Source: Silene conica (taxonomy: Eukaryota > Streptophyta > Magnoliopsida > Caryophyllales > Caryophyllaceae). Taken from it: 64,000 nt of DNA. Position 1 is the first letter of the stretch. Each line of letters begins with the position of its first letter. Both the position numbers and the translations under genes were made by a program. The DNA lies in assembly GCA_029255685.2 (NCBI GenBank), contig CM055311.2, forward strand, positions 5,628,269-5,692,268, written 5' to 3'. The notes under the pieces were generated by a model. That model was given only the letters and a program-made list of their open reading frames with translations. It was not told the origin of the DNA and ran no database searches. Shown here one piece after another: positions 38,739 to 50,317 of the stretch.

Positions 38739-41700
38739 TTCACATCGTATTATATCACAGAATAATATAGATAACACTATATACGATCACATGGTATTAT
38801 ATCACAAACATGCTTAAAACAAATAAGAACAGTTTACACTTCGTCATATACCAGTATTTCCCCTACCTCAATTGCAGGATATCGATGTCAACCGTACAAC
38901 TGCTAGAAATGTTCCACCTCGAATTCCGTTCCTATAAGTATTATTACTTAATATCAAAAGTTGTTCACACAATCAACAATACCAACTGAATTACTTGGTC
39001 ATGTTCACTTACATGTCAAATATAAACTTACTAATTCACCCAATCAATAAATAACATACTTATACACTTCCAATATTAATGTTAATCACACAAAAGCAAT
39101 AATACAATTAAATACAATTAATATTGATCATAATATATTCTCATGAACAAGTCATCATCATTAACTAATTATAAGCTTATTACTTATAACGTAAATCAAA
39201 TATTGAATTATTACGACATCCATATAACAACAATATACATACTTATAAGTAATCACAATGTTTCCCTAACAATATTAATCTTAACAATTGCTAGACATAT
39301 GATAAGTGATAAAACACTATTAAAATATATAATTATGCCATTGTGAAAACCATAGAACTTAAAATTGACACAACTAGTACTATTATTAAAATAATATTAA
39401 CAATACACAATAATAATAATAATATGTTGGCAAAAACAATAACAACTACAACACCAATACTAATATAATGAGTAAATAACAATAATAATAATAATAATAA
39501 TAATAGTAATAATAATAATAATATGTCATGACTAACGTAACATAAACACCCATAAAACCCGAGACCACCACCCGAGTTTAACCAACCACTTAACCACCGT
39601 GTCATGCCCCTACCACCTCCGACAGCCGCCGACCCTAACAACCAGACGACCCTCAACCACCTCAGTCAACAACCACCCCTTCGCCGGCAACTGGCAAGGC
39701 AGACGAAATACAAACCCGACCCTGGTTCCTCTCCTATTCGACTCTGCCACCACCTGAACAGACCTCCAACGACGCAGCCACCTGCGTTTCCACCACCCAC
39801 AACCACCTTCTAGGTTTCCTTTGCCACCAGACTCACACACCACGGTGGTGCCACTGTGTCGACCTCCCCCGAGTCAACAGTGGTACCACCCTCTTACATC
39901 CCCCTTGCGCAAACCCGACCTGACCAGAGACCACAACCCTGACCACCAATAAATCGAATACCCCTTAGTACACCACCCCCGACGCCTGAAACCACTGAGA
40001 CAGACCACCCAAGACTCTCTTAACCACCGTGAACAAAGAGACAAGAAAACAAAACCACGATAACACCCTGACACAGAACGAATCCCATACAAACATGAGC
40101 AGACACAACCCAATTGAACTACTGGTGAGAAAACCGTGTAACCATACCTGTTTCTGGGTCAGATCGAAGGGTGTTAGATTGCTCCTAAACCGTCGTAAGG
40201 ACCTCCTCTCCTATGACTGTGGTGGCGGCAGTAAAAATGAGCTATCGGTGGTGTTGTAGATGGGTCAGAAAGTAGGTCGACACTATACTTTTGTGGCGAC
40301 AGGGATAGAGTGGCGTGAGAGATTGTGAGGGTTTTATTTTTTTTGTGTTTGTAAAAACATGGGCTGATTGGCTTGCACAGATTTCGAGGCCCATGACTCG
40401 TATACAATCGATCCCTAGATCGATCCCCACCATCGCCATCTTTAGCACTATTTGGTAGCACGCTTAACGACACTAAAATAAAACATTTAAACTACAACAC
40501 ATAACTTATAAAAATAAAGCTCAGAATAAAAGACATTAAATATACGAGGTATTACATACCGAATATAAACTTTCGAATAATCATCAATACGTCCAATAAT
40601 TAAAAGAAAAATTATAATAAAATTACAGGTATTTCAAATGTCATCTTCCTCTTTTGAACTTCTTCAATAAGTAGGTTGACTCCCAAACGTTATGCCGACG
40701 AACGGTGGAGGACTGGAAGGGGACCCATTCTCTTGGTTTTGATTTTAGACTTCTTGAAAATAATAGCAGGTGTCTCTGACCGGTCAACCGATAGACGCCT
40801 GACCACCGGCTGCCAGGTTGGGGATCCCTTCCTCAGTTTATCCCCAAACTGGATGTTATATAATCGAAATTTGGTTAAGTGTTGGAACCGGCACTCCCGA
40901 CCGTGTAGCCGGCTGCCGGGCTATCGACTAGGGATATCTTCTCAATTCTTCTCATAATATGGCAAAGCATGTGAGATTGTACTCCCAGGCGGATAGCCGG
41001 ATAACGGGCTACCGGCTACGAAGGCCTTTTCTTCATTTCTTCTTTAATTCTCCCTATGTTGTTTCAATACCGCTTCGATTTCTCCCGTTCCTTCACCCCC
41101 GCCTCGAATACTACAAGATTAGCACCAAACACGTAGAATAGATGTAATGGGGGATAAAAGCAAGTATGGCATGGAAAACGGTATCGAAACGGAGTCAAAA
41201 TATAGGAAAAACGAGGCAAAAACATGACAAAATTAAGGCTCATCATAATATTTTTATGTCGGAGTTTTGGTCGTCATTTCTCTCATTAAAAACTCTTAAA
41301 AAAACCCAAATAAAGTAATACTTGTTCGGGTGTCAAACACAAAGATGGTGGGAATTTGCGCGTAATTACGTTATAGTCTAAGTTTAGTCAAGGTAAAATA
41401 GCAAGGTAGATTGATTGAATAACTAAAGCAAACGAGGATAAACTAGATGATAAATCGATAAAAGGGAGACTAGAGTGTCGGGGTCACTATGGTGGGTCAA
41501 TAATGGTAGCATGAAATTGGTTAGGTAAATCGCTCTAAGTATCGGTCTCGGTTCGTCTCGTCTCTCGAGCAGACTCACCTAGGTCAAGTCTATCCTACCT
41601 ATCGCTACAAACAAACTCATCCAACATAGAAACAGGCAAATTCAAGTCTCGAACCACCGCTAAAGACAAGAAAAGTGACAAATCAAGCCCAACCATCGTT

Positions 41701-44700
41701 GTGACATTTCACCGAACACCAAACATGCATACTATGAACAACCTTTACTATTGAGCAACAAAGCTTCAAATCATGCAACAATCATCATCAACACCACAAC
41801 ATAGATCACCCTAACCCTAGGTGTAAGATACTCCCTCATGAATAAGAATGAAATGTAAACTATTGAGTAAACCTTAGAAAACATGTTGATTATAGGAAAT
41901 GTAAACTAATCAAAACAAAAGTGATAACAAATGTTAAAAAAAAATGAAATAAATACTAAGTAAAGGAAAGAAAGATTATACCAAAGTAAAAGTCTATAGT
42001 AAAGAATCTGGATTGATTGGAAAAATTCTCTCAAAATCTTCAAATTACAACCCAACTATCGAAATGTAAATCAATGAACTTGATGAAGAAAGATTAACAT
42101 TAATTAACTAAGATTAATTAAGGATTATGAAAATTAAAGGTAGAGTTTATGTAAATATCAATCAGGGGTTTTGTGCCTAAGAATATCTAAAAGCGTATGA
42201 AAAAGTGTAGGGAAGTGTGTGTCAAAATATCTAAGTATGGGCTTATATAGTTTCTCGAAATGTGAAGAAATCTCGTCAGGTCCCCGTAGTCGATGGGTCG
42301 GCTGTCGATGAACCACCGGCTGGGAATGTCATCTTCCTCTTTTGAACTTCTTCAATAAGTAGGTTGACTTCCAAACGTTATGCCGACGAACGGTGGAGGA
42401 CTGGAAGGGGACCCCTCCTCTTGGTTCTGGTTTTAGACTTCTTGAAAATAATAGCAGGTGTCTCAAACCGGTCAACCGATAGACGCCTGACCACCGGCTA
42501 CCAGATTGGGGATCCCTTCCTCAATTTATCCCCAAACTGGATGTTATATAATCGAAATTTGGTTAAGTGTTGGAAGCGGCACTCCCGGCCGTGTATCCGG
42601 CTGCCGGGCTATCGACTAGGGATATCTTCTCAATTCTTCTCATAATATGGCAAAGCATGTGGGATTGTACTCCCAGGCGGATAGCCGGATAGTGGGCTAC
42701 CGGCTAGGAAGGCCTTTTCTTCATTTCTTCTTTAATTCTCCCTATTTTGTTTCAATACCGCTTCGATTTCTCCCGTTCCTTCATCCCTACCTCGAATACT
42801 ACAAGATTAGCATCAAACACGTAAAATAGAGGTAATGGGAGATAAAAGCAAGTAATGGCATGGAAAACGGTATCAAAACGGGGCCAAAATATAAGAAAAA
42901 TGAGGCAACAACATGACAAAATTAAGGCTCATCATAATATTTTTATGTCGGAGTTTTGGTCGTCATTTCTCTCATTAAAAACTCTTAAAAAAACCCAAAT
43001 AAAGTAATACTTGTTCGGGTGTCAAACACAAAGATGGTGGGAATTTGCGCGTAATTACGTTATAGTCTAAGTTTAGTCAAGGTAAAATAGCAAGGTTGAT
43101 TGATTGAATAACTAAAGCAAACGAGGATAAACCAGATGATAAATCGATAAAAGGGAGACTAGAGTGTCGGGGTCACTATGGTGGGTCAATAATGGTAGCA
43201 TGAAATTGGTTAGGTAAATCGCTCTAAGTATCGGTCTCGGTTCGTCTCGTCTCTCGAGTCGACTCACCTAGGTCAAGTCTATCCTACCTATCACTACAAA
43301 CAAACTCATCCAACGTAGAAACAGGCAAATTCAATTCTCGAACCACCGCTAAAGACAAGAAAAGTGACAAATCAAGCCCAACCATCGTTGTGACATTTCA
43401 CCGAACACCAAACATGCATACTATGAACAACCTTTACTATTGAGCAACAAAGCTTCAAATCATGCAACAATCGTCATCAACACCACAACATAGATCACCC
43501 TTACCCTAGGTGTAAGATACTCACTCATGAATAAGAATGAAATGTAAACTATTGAGTAAACCTTAGAAAACATGTTGATTATAGGAAATGTAAACTAATC
43601 AAAACAAAAGTGATAACAAATGTAAAAAAAAATGAAATAAATACTAAGTGAAGGAAAGAAAGATTATACCAAAGTAAAAGTCTATAGTAAAGAATTTGGA
43701 TTGATTGGAAAAATTCTCTCAAAATCTTCAAATTACAACCCAACTATCGAAATGTAAATCAATGAACCTGATAAAGAAAGATTAACATTAATTAACTAAG
43801 ATTAATTAAGGATTATGAAAATTAAAGGTAGAGTTTATGTAAATATCAATCAGGGGTTTTGTGCCTAAGAATATCTAAAAGCGTATGAAAAAGTGTAGGG
43901 AAGTGTGTGTCAAAATATCTAAGTATGGGCTTATATAGTTTCTCGAAATGTGAAGAAATCTCGTCAGGTCCCCGTAGTCGTTGGGTCGGCTGTCGATGAA
44001 CCACCGGCTGGGAATGTCATCTTCCTCTTTTGAACTGCTTCAATAAGTAGGTTGACTTCCAAACGTTATGCCGATGAACGGTGGAGGACTAGAAGGGGAC
44101 CCCTTCTCTTGGTTATGATTTTAGACTTCTTGAAAATAATAGCAGGTGTCTCTGACCGGTCAACCGATAGACGCGTGACCACCGGCTGCCAGATTGGGGA
44201 TCCCTTCCTCAATTTATCCCCAAACTGGATGTTATATAATCGAAATTTGGTTAAGTGTTGGAAGCGGCACTCCCGACCGTGTATCCGGCTGCCGGGCTAT
44301 CGACTAGGGATATCTTCTCAATTCTTCTCATAATATGGCAAAGCATGTGAGATTGTACTCTCAGGCGGATAGCCGGATAGCGGACTACCAACTAGGAAGG
44401 CCTTTTCTTCATTTCTTCTTTAATTCTCCCTATTTTGTTTCAATACCGCTTCGATTTCTCCCGTTCCTTCACCCCCGCCTCGAATAATACAAGATTAGCA
44501 TCAAACACGTAGAATAGAGGTAATGGAGATAAAAGCAAGTAATGGCATAGAAAACGGTATCGAAACGGAGTCAAAATATAGGAAAAACGAGGCAAAAACA
44601 TGACAAAATTAAGGCTCATCATAATATTTTTATGTCGTAGTTTTGGTCGTCATTTCTCTCATTAAAAACTATTAATAAAACCCAAATAAAGTAATACTTT

Positions 44701-47700
44701 TTCGGGTGTCAAACACAAAGATGGTGGGAATTTGCGCGTAATTACGTTATAGTCTAAGTTTAGTCAAGATAAAATAGCAAGGTTGATTGATTGAATAACT
44801 AAAGCAAACGAGGATAAACTAGATGATAAATCGATAAAAGGGAGACTAGAGTGTCGGGGTCACTATGGTGGGTCAATGATGGTAGCATGAAATTGGTTAG
44901 GTAAATCGCTCTAAGTATCGGTCTCGGTTCGTCTCATCTCTCGAGTCGACTCACCTAGGTCAAGTCTATCCTACCTATCGCTACAAAAAAAAACTCATCC
45001 AACATAGAAACAGGCGAATTCAAGTCTCGAACCACCGCTAAAGACAAGAAAAGTGACAAATCAAGCCCAACCATCGTTGTGACATTTCACCGAACACCAA
45101 ACATGCATACTATGAACAACCTTTACTATTGAGCAACAAAGCTTCAAATCATGCAAGAGTCATCATCAACACCACAACATAGATCACCCTAACCCTAGGT
45201 ATAAGATACTCACTCATGAATAAGAATGAAATGTAAACTATTGAGTAAACCTTAGAAAACATGTTGATTATAGGAAATGTAAACTAATCAAAACAAAAGT
45301 GATAACAAATGTAAAAAAAATGAAATAAATACTAAGTAAAGGAAAGAAAGATTATACCAAAGTAAAAGTCTAAATTAAAGAATCTGGATTGATTGGAAGA
45401 ATTCTCTCAAAATCTTCAAATTACAACCCAACTATCGAAATGTAAATCAATGAACTTGATGAAGAAAGATTAACATTAATTAACTAAGATTAATTAAGGA
45501 ATATTATGAAAATTAAAGGAAGATTTTATGTAAATATCAATCAGGGTTTTGTGCCTAAGAATATCTAAAAGCGTATGAAAATTTGTAGGGAAGTGTGTGT
45601 AAAACTACTTAAGTATGAGCTTATATAGTTTCTCGAAATCTGAAGAAATCTCGTTAGGTCCCCTCAGCCAGCGGGCCGGCTGCCGGCGAACCATCGGCTA
45701 GGAATGCCATCTTCTAGTTCTGGACTTCTTCAATAAGTAGCTTGCCTCCCAGCCGGTATGCCGGCGGACGAAGGAGAATCGGTTAAGGACCCCTTCTCTT
45801 GGTTCTGATTTTGGAGTTCTTGAAAATTATAGCTGGTGTCTTTGACCGGTCAACCGGTGGAAGGCTGCCACTGGCTGGGGATCCCTTCCTCAAGTTCTAC
45901 CCAAACTAGATGTTATATCATCGAAATTTTGCTAAGTGTTGGAACCACTCCCAGCAGGGAAGTGAAGGTTACACGGTCATACCATCCCTACTATAAAATT
46001 AGTCACACTAATTATTTTATCAATTTAACGATTAAATATAGTTTTGATCTTATGCATGCAAATGAAAGTTGCGGAAACGAGAGATTAGGACCCTTACATT
46101 CGGTCCAAATATGCTTATGACGATCCTCCACGGAGCAACCAAATTAGCTTGCCCCCTTTACTATGCACCCAAGACTTACCCTTAACACCGAAAATCTCAC
46201 GGACTAATTGATAAATAATCGGTTTTCCTAAAACCGAGGTCTAATCGGATTAGAACAAAAACGAGATACTATAACAATTATAGTATATAAATATAATCTC
46301 TATTATATTTATTAATGAATATTATGAAATAATATTTTAGAGATTTTTAGAATTTCTCACACTAGAAAACTATTTTCACAAAGTTAGAATGAAATGAAAA
46401 CATGAACAATTCATATATATTGAGTGTGGGTGAAAGTGGCGTGTAGTAGTGTGCATGGGAAAGGGTTTTTATGCTCTTTTTACTAACCCATGTAGGCATG
46501 CAAGCCTATTATTAGGTTAAAGCTAGCATAATGATTGTGTTTTAAGCACACAATTTAAACCCTTAAACACTTCCCACAAAATCCTCACACATAAGATAAA
46601 ATGGACCTTCATTTTATAAAAATGTAATTTGTACAATTGTGTAACATGTAACATCCTATGTAACATAATTCAATTGTATTAATTTAAAATATATTTATCA
46701 TATAAATACTATTTCTAAATTAATTAAATCATATTTAACAAATTATTTTAGTAATTCGTAATTACCGTCCCAATTTATGGTTATTATAATAGTCGTCAAT
46801 ACAATATACAACGTTTGTTATAACCACGAACCTTTCACATTCTATTTCGATATTTCAAAAATATCGATTAATATTCGATAATTGACACGTTTCAATTTCA
46901 AATATAAATCTTACATTAAGATTCAACCTCTGATTTCTCGATATTTGATTTTAAGGAACTTGATCAATTCGTATCATCATATACAATTGATCAATTATAT
47001 CAATTAAGGGGATTGTCCTATAGGTGTGACCTAAAGGGATCAACTGACCACCACCGTCATACGACAGTAATGTCAAACTCTAGTCAGCCAATCATGTAAC
47101 ATCCCGTATTTTCGTAAATTATATTTTAAAGGTTTAAATTATTTTACGGAATAAAATAATATTTTGATATAAATTGTTAAGTTATTTTTTAAATTTTCCG
47201 TTAAGATCCGTCTTAAGAAACCTTAAGTCCTTAAGATGTAATAACTCGGCATGTCTTCAACCCGATGCATAAAACCCGTTCACAACAAATAACCCGATTC
47301 ATTTAAGAAAGGACTACTTAAACCCTAATCCCTAGGCATCCATCGACATTCTTCATTTCTCAAAAATAAGAACACTGTTACATTCATTTTCTCATTCCTC
47401 CTTCTCTTTTCAATCTTAAGATCAACTTTCCAAGCTCTTCCCAATCCAGAATCAAGGTATGTTATACATTTTCGGAATCCTTGCGAAATTTCCAAGACAT
47501 CTATCTCTTTCAATTTCATTTTCGTTCAACTTGAAAAAGAGGCTGTTTTGGCTTAATTCCGTCTTTAGCTTCTAAAAACCGTTTTCTTTGTTGTATGAGA
47601 GGATTTAGAGGATCTTGAGGTCGATAGCTTCATTGTTGGAGAGGAGCTAGTAGCTTAAAACGCTTTTGGGGTGACGATATTGAGAAACTTGGCCTTTTTG

Positions 47701-48044
47701 TTAAGATAACATGTTTCTTGATATTGATTGTTAAAGTTTCTGAATTTATTGGTTGTTGTGGTTGTTTGGACTTAGAAACATGTTAGGTTACTCATATATG
47801 TTGTTCACATGCTTAGTTTGATGTTCATATGGTTATATGCTCATTTTCAGATTTTCCATCCTTAAGACGAATATTAAGTGTGATCGTAATATGATTTTGT
47901 TGTTGAGTTTAATGCTTGCTTTTACATCCTATGTGTGTTATATATGCTGGGTAGTAATTACTTGTTGCGAATTTTGAAGATTGGTATCGATTTTGTGGGA
48001 TTTGTAGATTACTGTGAGTCGCGAAAATTGGCTCAGGGACTCTG

Positions 48045-48319
48045 AGCCGGTCGACCGGCTGAGAGTGCTTTGAGGTGTTTGTGCGTGTTTTGAGATATAG
48101 GCTGAATGGGGTGCCCAGCCGGTAGGCCGGCTGCCTGCCGACCGGCTAAGGGCCTTTTTTCTTATGTTTATGCGTAGAATTGGGAACTTAAGAGAATGGT
48201 TCCCCAGCCGGGTGGCCGGCGGACGGTCGACCGGCTGGGAGCCCCTTCCCTTGTTTTTCGTATTTTAAAATCTCTGAAGGGGATTGAGTTGCCAGCCGGC
48301 TGCCTGCCCCTGACCGGCT
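48045..48319. repeat. GC palindrome cassette of the solo LTR
   Basis: Four modules at 48045-48060, 48117-48147, 48206-48236 and 48294-48319. The first is the perfect 16-bp palindrome AGCCGGTCGACCGGCT. The others keep AGCCGG at one end and ACCGGCT at the other over 26-31 bp. Starts are 72, 89 and 88 bp apart. Confidence 0.85.
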
Positions 48320-48709
48320 GAGAACCCTGTTTACCTTAAAACGGTTTTATCTTTTGATCGGTTAGTCAGTTTTGTTTGAGACTCGTTCCGTGTACCTTGT
48401 ATGTGTGTTTGAGGTCCCCGGAGGATGGGCGACACTATATTGGGTTCGGAAATGGAGCGAGGAAAGAGACCCCCAGGTCAGGTAAACGAAAGGGAAACCG
48501 GCTCTCCCGCAACTTAGTTCCCGGGATCAATTAAATGTTGTTTAGAAGTCTAGAAGGTAAGAACTTATGATCCGGTTGTAGCTTATATCGGATTATGTTT
48601 GAGCTAGGACAGTTAGAGTTCTATATATGTATGATGTTGTATTGATGCGTAATAAGGTATGCCTTAAGCTGGCCTCTGAGCTAAATAAGTGAGCTATTTG
48701 TCGCGTGAT

Positions 48710-49060
48710 GGGATATGTGTTAAGCTCACCTCTGGACCCATTACGTTTTTTATTTGTGGCGTATCGGGATATGTGTTAAGCTCACCTCAAGACCCGGTAC
48801 GTGACCGGTTGTGGCATATTGGGATATGTGTTAGGCTCACCTCTGGACCCAGTGTGCGATAGTTGTGTATTGGGATATGTGTTAAGTTCACCTCTGGACC
48901 CAATACTTGTGTGTGGCAGTGGGATATGTGTTAAGCTCACCTCTGGACCCATTGCTTGTGTATGTATGTTGGGATATGTGTTAAGCTCACCTCTGGACCC
49001 GACATTTGTTGGTAGTGGGATATGTGTTAAGTTCACCTCTGGACCCATTGCTTGTGATTG
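48710..49060. repeat. 46-56-bp tandem repeats of the solo LTR
   Basis: Seven copies of GGGATATGTGTTAAGCTCAC + CTCTGGACCCA, starting at 48710, 48766, 48821, 48872, 48921, 48971 and 49017. Two more diverged copies (TTATGCGTTAAG...) follow. Open frames on both strands over it are repeat artefacts. Confidence 0.9.
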
Positions 49061-50317
49061 TGATCTTGGTATCTAGGTTATGCGTTAAGATGTTGCCTCT
49101 GAAACTTTATACTTGCTGAATATTTGGTATCTAGGTTATGTCTTAAGTTGACCGCTGAACCTTTATACTTGCTGATTGATTATGATGGATATAGTGTTTT
49201 GATTTATAGAACTGTTCATCCAAGGCATTGGATGACTCTTTGGCTACTTTCGTAAATGGTTTGGACTGAAAGACCCCCCGGGCGGGCAACAGGAAGGGAA
49301 ACCGGCTCTCCTTCCAAATAGTTTCCGAAGTTGGTTGAGAGCCTTGCATAAGTATTTGCATGTTGACTTGAGATTCAGATATTGAGATTGTATGCTTCAC
49401 ATGTTTATATATGTTGGAGTATGTTGTGTATTTCTGTGTTACGTGTCGTTATAAAAGGTGGCTAGGAGAACTCTAGTCACTCCCCCACTGATTGTGGAGT
49501 ACATGTTTACATGTATGTAGGTACATGACAGGTGGTTGGCAGAGGGTTGCATGGAGCTAGCGAGCGATGATCCTACTCATCGATTTTGACTTACACATTT
49601 GCGTTAGCTAGACTCTAGACTTTCATTTCGGTTTTGAGTGCCTGTAGGGATGTGCCATCCTAGGCTGTTTGTATATATTTACTTTCAGTACTTAGACAGT
49701 TATCCTTATCTATGTTTCGGTTTATATCAGTTGTGTCAGTTTCAGTTTTAATTCACCTCGTTTTTATGCATGTTAAAGTTTAAATTCCGCTTAAATTTTG
49801 GCATGTTGTATGTTTTATTTTTCCGCTGCGACGAGGGGTTTTACAAATCATTACCGATTAATGTTTGTCAGTTGACTTATATATAATATCGGATCATCCC
49901 TTGCATATTCTTATCATAAGATTTGACAATGATAATTATCATTGACGTGATCGCACTATTGTTGAGGACACATTTCCCAACAAGAAGTCTGCTGCCAGGC
50001 TACCAGCTGGGGATGCCTTCTTCTCAATTCTTCTCAAAATATGACAAAACATGGGAGATTGTACTCCCAGTCGGGTAGCCGACTGCCAGGCTACCGACTG
50101 GGAAGACCTTTTCTTCATTTCTTATCTAATTCTCCCTATTTTGCTTCAATATCGCTTCGGTTTCTCCCGTTTCTTCACTCCCGCCTCGAATCCTACAAGA
50201 TGAGCGTCAAACACGTAGAACTGGAGTAATGGGGGATAAAAGCAAGTAATATCATGCAAAACGGGATCTAAATATAAGAAAAACGAGGGAAAAACATGAC
50301 AAAATTAAGGCTCATCA

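Larger units (their letters stand above)
32048..40636 (-). mobile_element. Second large non-coding LTR element (LARD-like), nested in array unit 4
   Basis: 8589 bp with the target duplication AATGT (32043-32047 and 40637-40641). LTRs 32048-34552 (2505 bp) and 38141-40636 (2496 bp) begin TGTAACACCCCC and differ by roughly one percent by eye, so the insertion is recent. The initiator tRNA-Met primer site is at 38126-38137. The internal region 34553-38140 has no recognisable gag or pol. It is a different family from the element at 21.5-29.5 kb although both begin TGTAA and use the same primer. Confidence 0.92.
47095..49845 (+). mobile_element. Solo LTR (2751 bp), nested inside another solo LTR
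   Basis: TGTAACATCCCG...GGGGTTTTACA with the target duplication AATCA (47090-47094 and 49846-49850). It is homologous to the LTRs of the element at 21518-29495: shared blocks include GGCGACACTATATTGGGTTC, GGGAAACCGGCTCTCC and GCGAGCGATGATCC. No primer site or coding region, hence a solo LTR. It carries its own palindrome cassette (48045-48319) and a 46-56-bp tandem array (48710-49060). Confidence 0.88.
45950..49982. mobile_element. Solo LTR related to the left-edge element, nested in array unit 7
   Basis: The outer parts (45950-47094 and 49851-49982) resemble the LTR at 543-1858: both hold GACCACCACC/ATCACCACCATCAT followed by GTCAAACTCTAG and CAGCCAATCAT, and both end near GAGGACACATTTCC or GAGGACACTTCC then CAACA. 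Its net length without the nested LTR is about 1.28 kb. The host array resumes on both sides (…GGAACCACTCCC and AGAAGTCTGCTGCC). The left end is worn, so the start is approximate. Confidence 0.7.
17936..50317 (-). repeat. Tandem array of a ~1.69-kb LTR, seven units, with nested insertions
   Basis: Units: 17936-19401 (start missing), 19402-21087, 21088-30964, 30965-41245, 41246-42934, 42935-44621 and 44622-50317. After subtracting nested elements, the complete units measure about 1660-1690 bp. Each unit starts near TGTCGGAGTTTTGGTCG and ends GGCTCATCA, and consecutive units are joined by about ten bases (TAATATTTTT). The ends match a Tat/Athila-like LTR: PPT-type sequence follows the last unit at 50318, and a tRNA-Asp-type primer site precedes the related LTR at 2819. 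Units 2-6 are very similar. The right half of unit 7 is more diverged. There is no gene; the recurring ~93-codon open frame lies over the palindrome block and is not a protein. Confidence 0.88.

Noticed and set aside
18831-44333. A repeated ~93-codon open frame (MTPKRYADERWRTGR...) in several tandem units
   Set aside because: It lies across the palindrome block of a non-coding LTR and persists only because the units are near-identical copies; it has no domain and is broken in the more diverged units.
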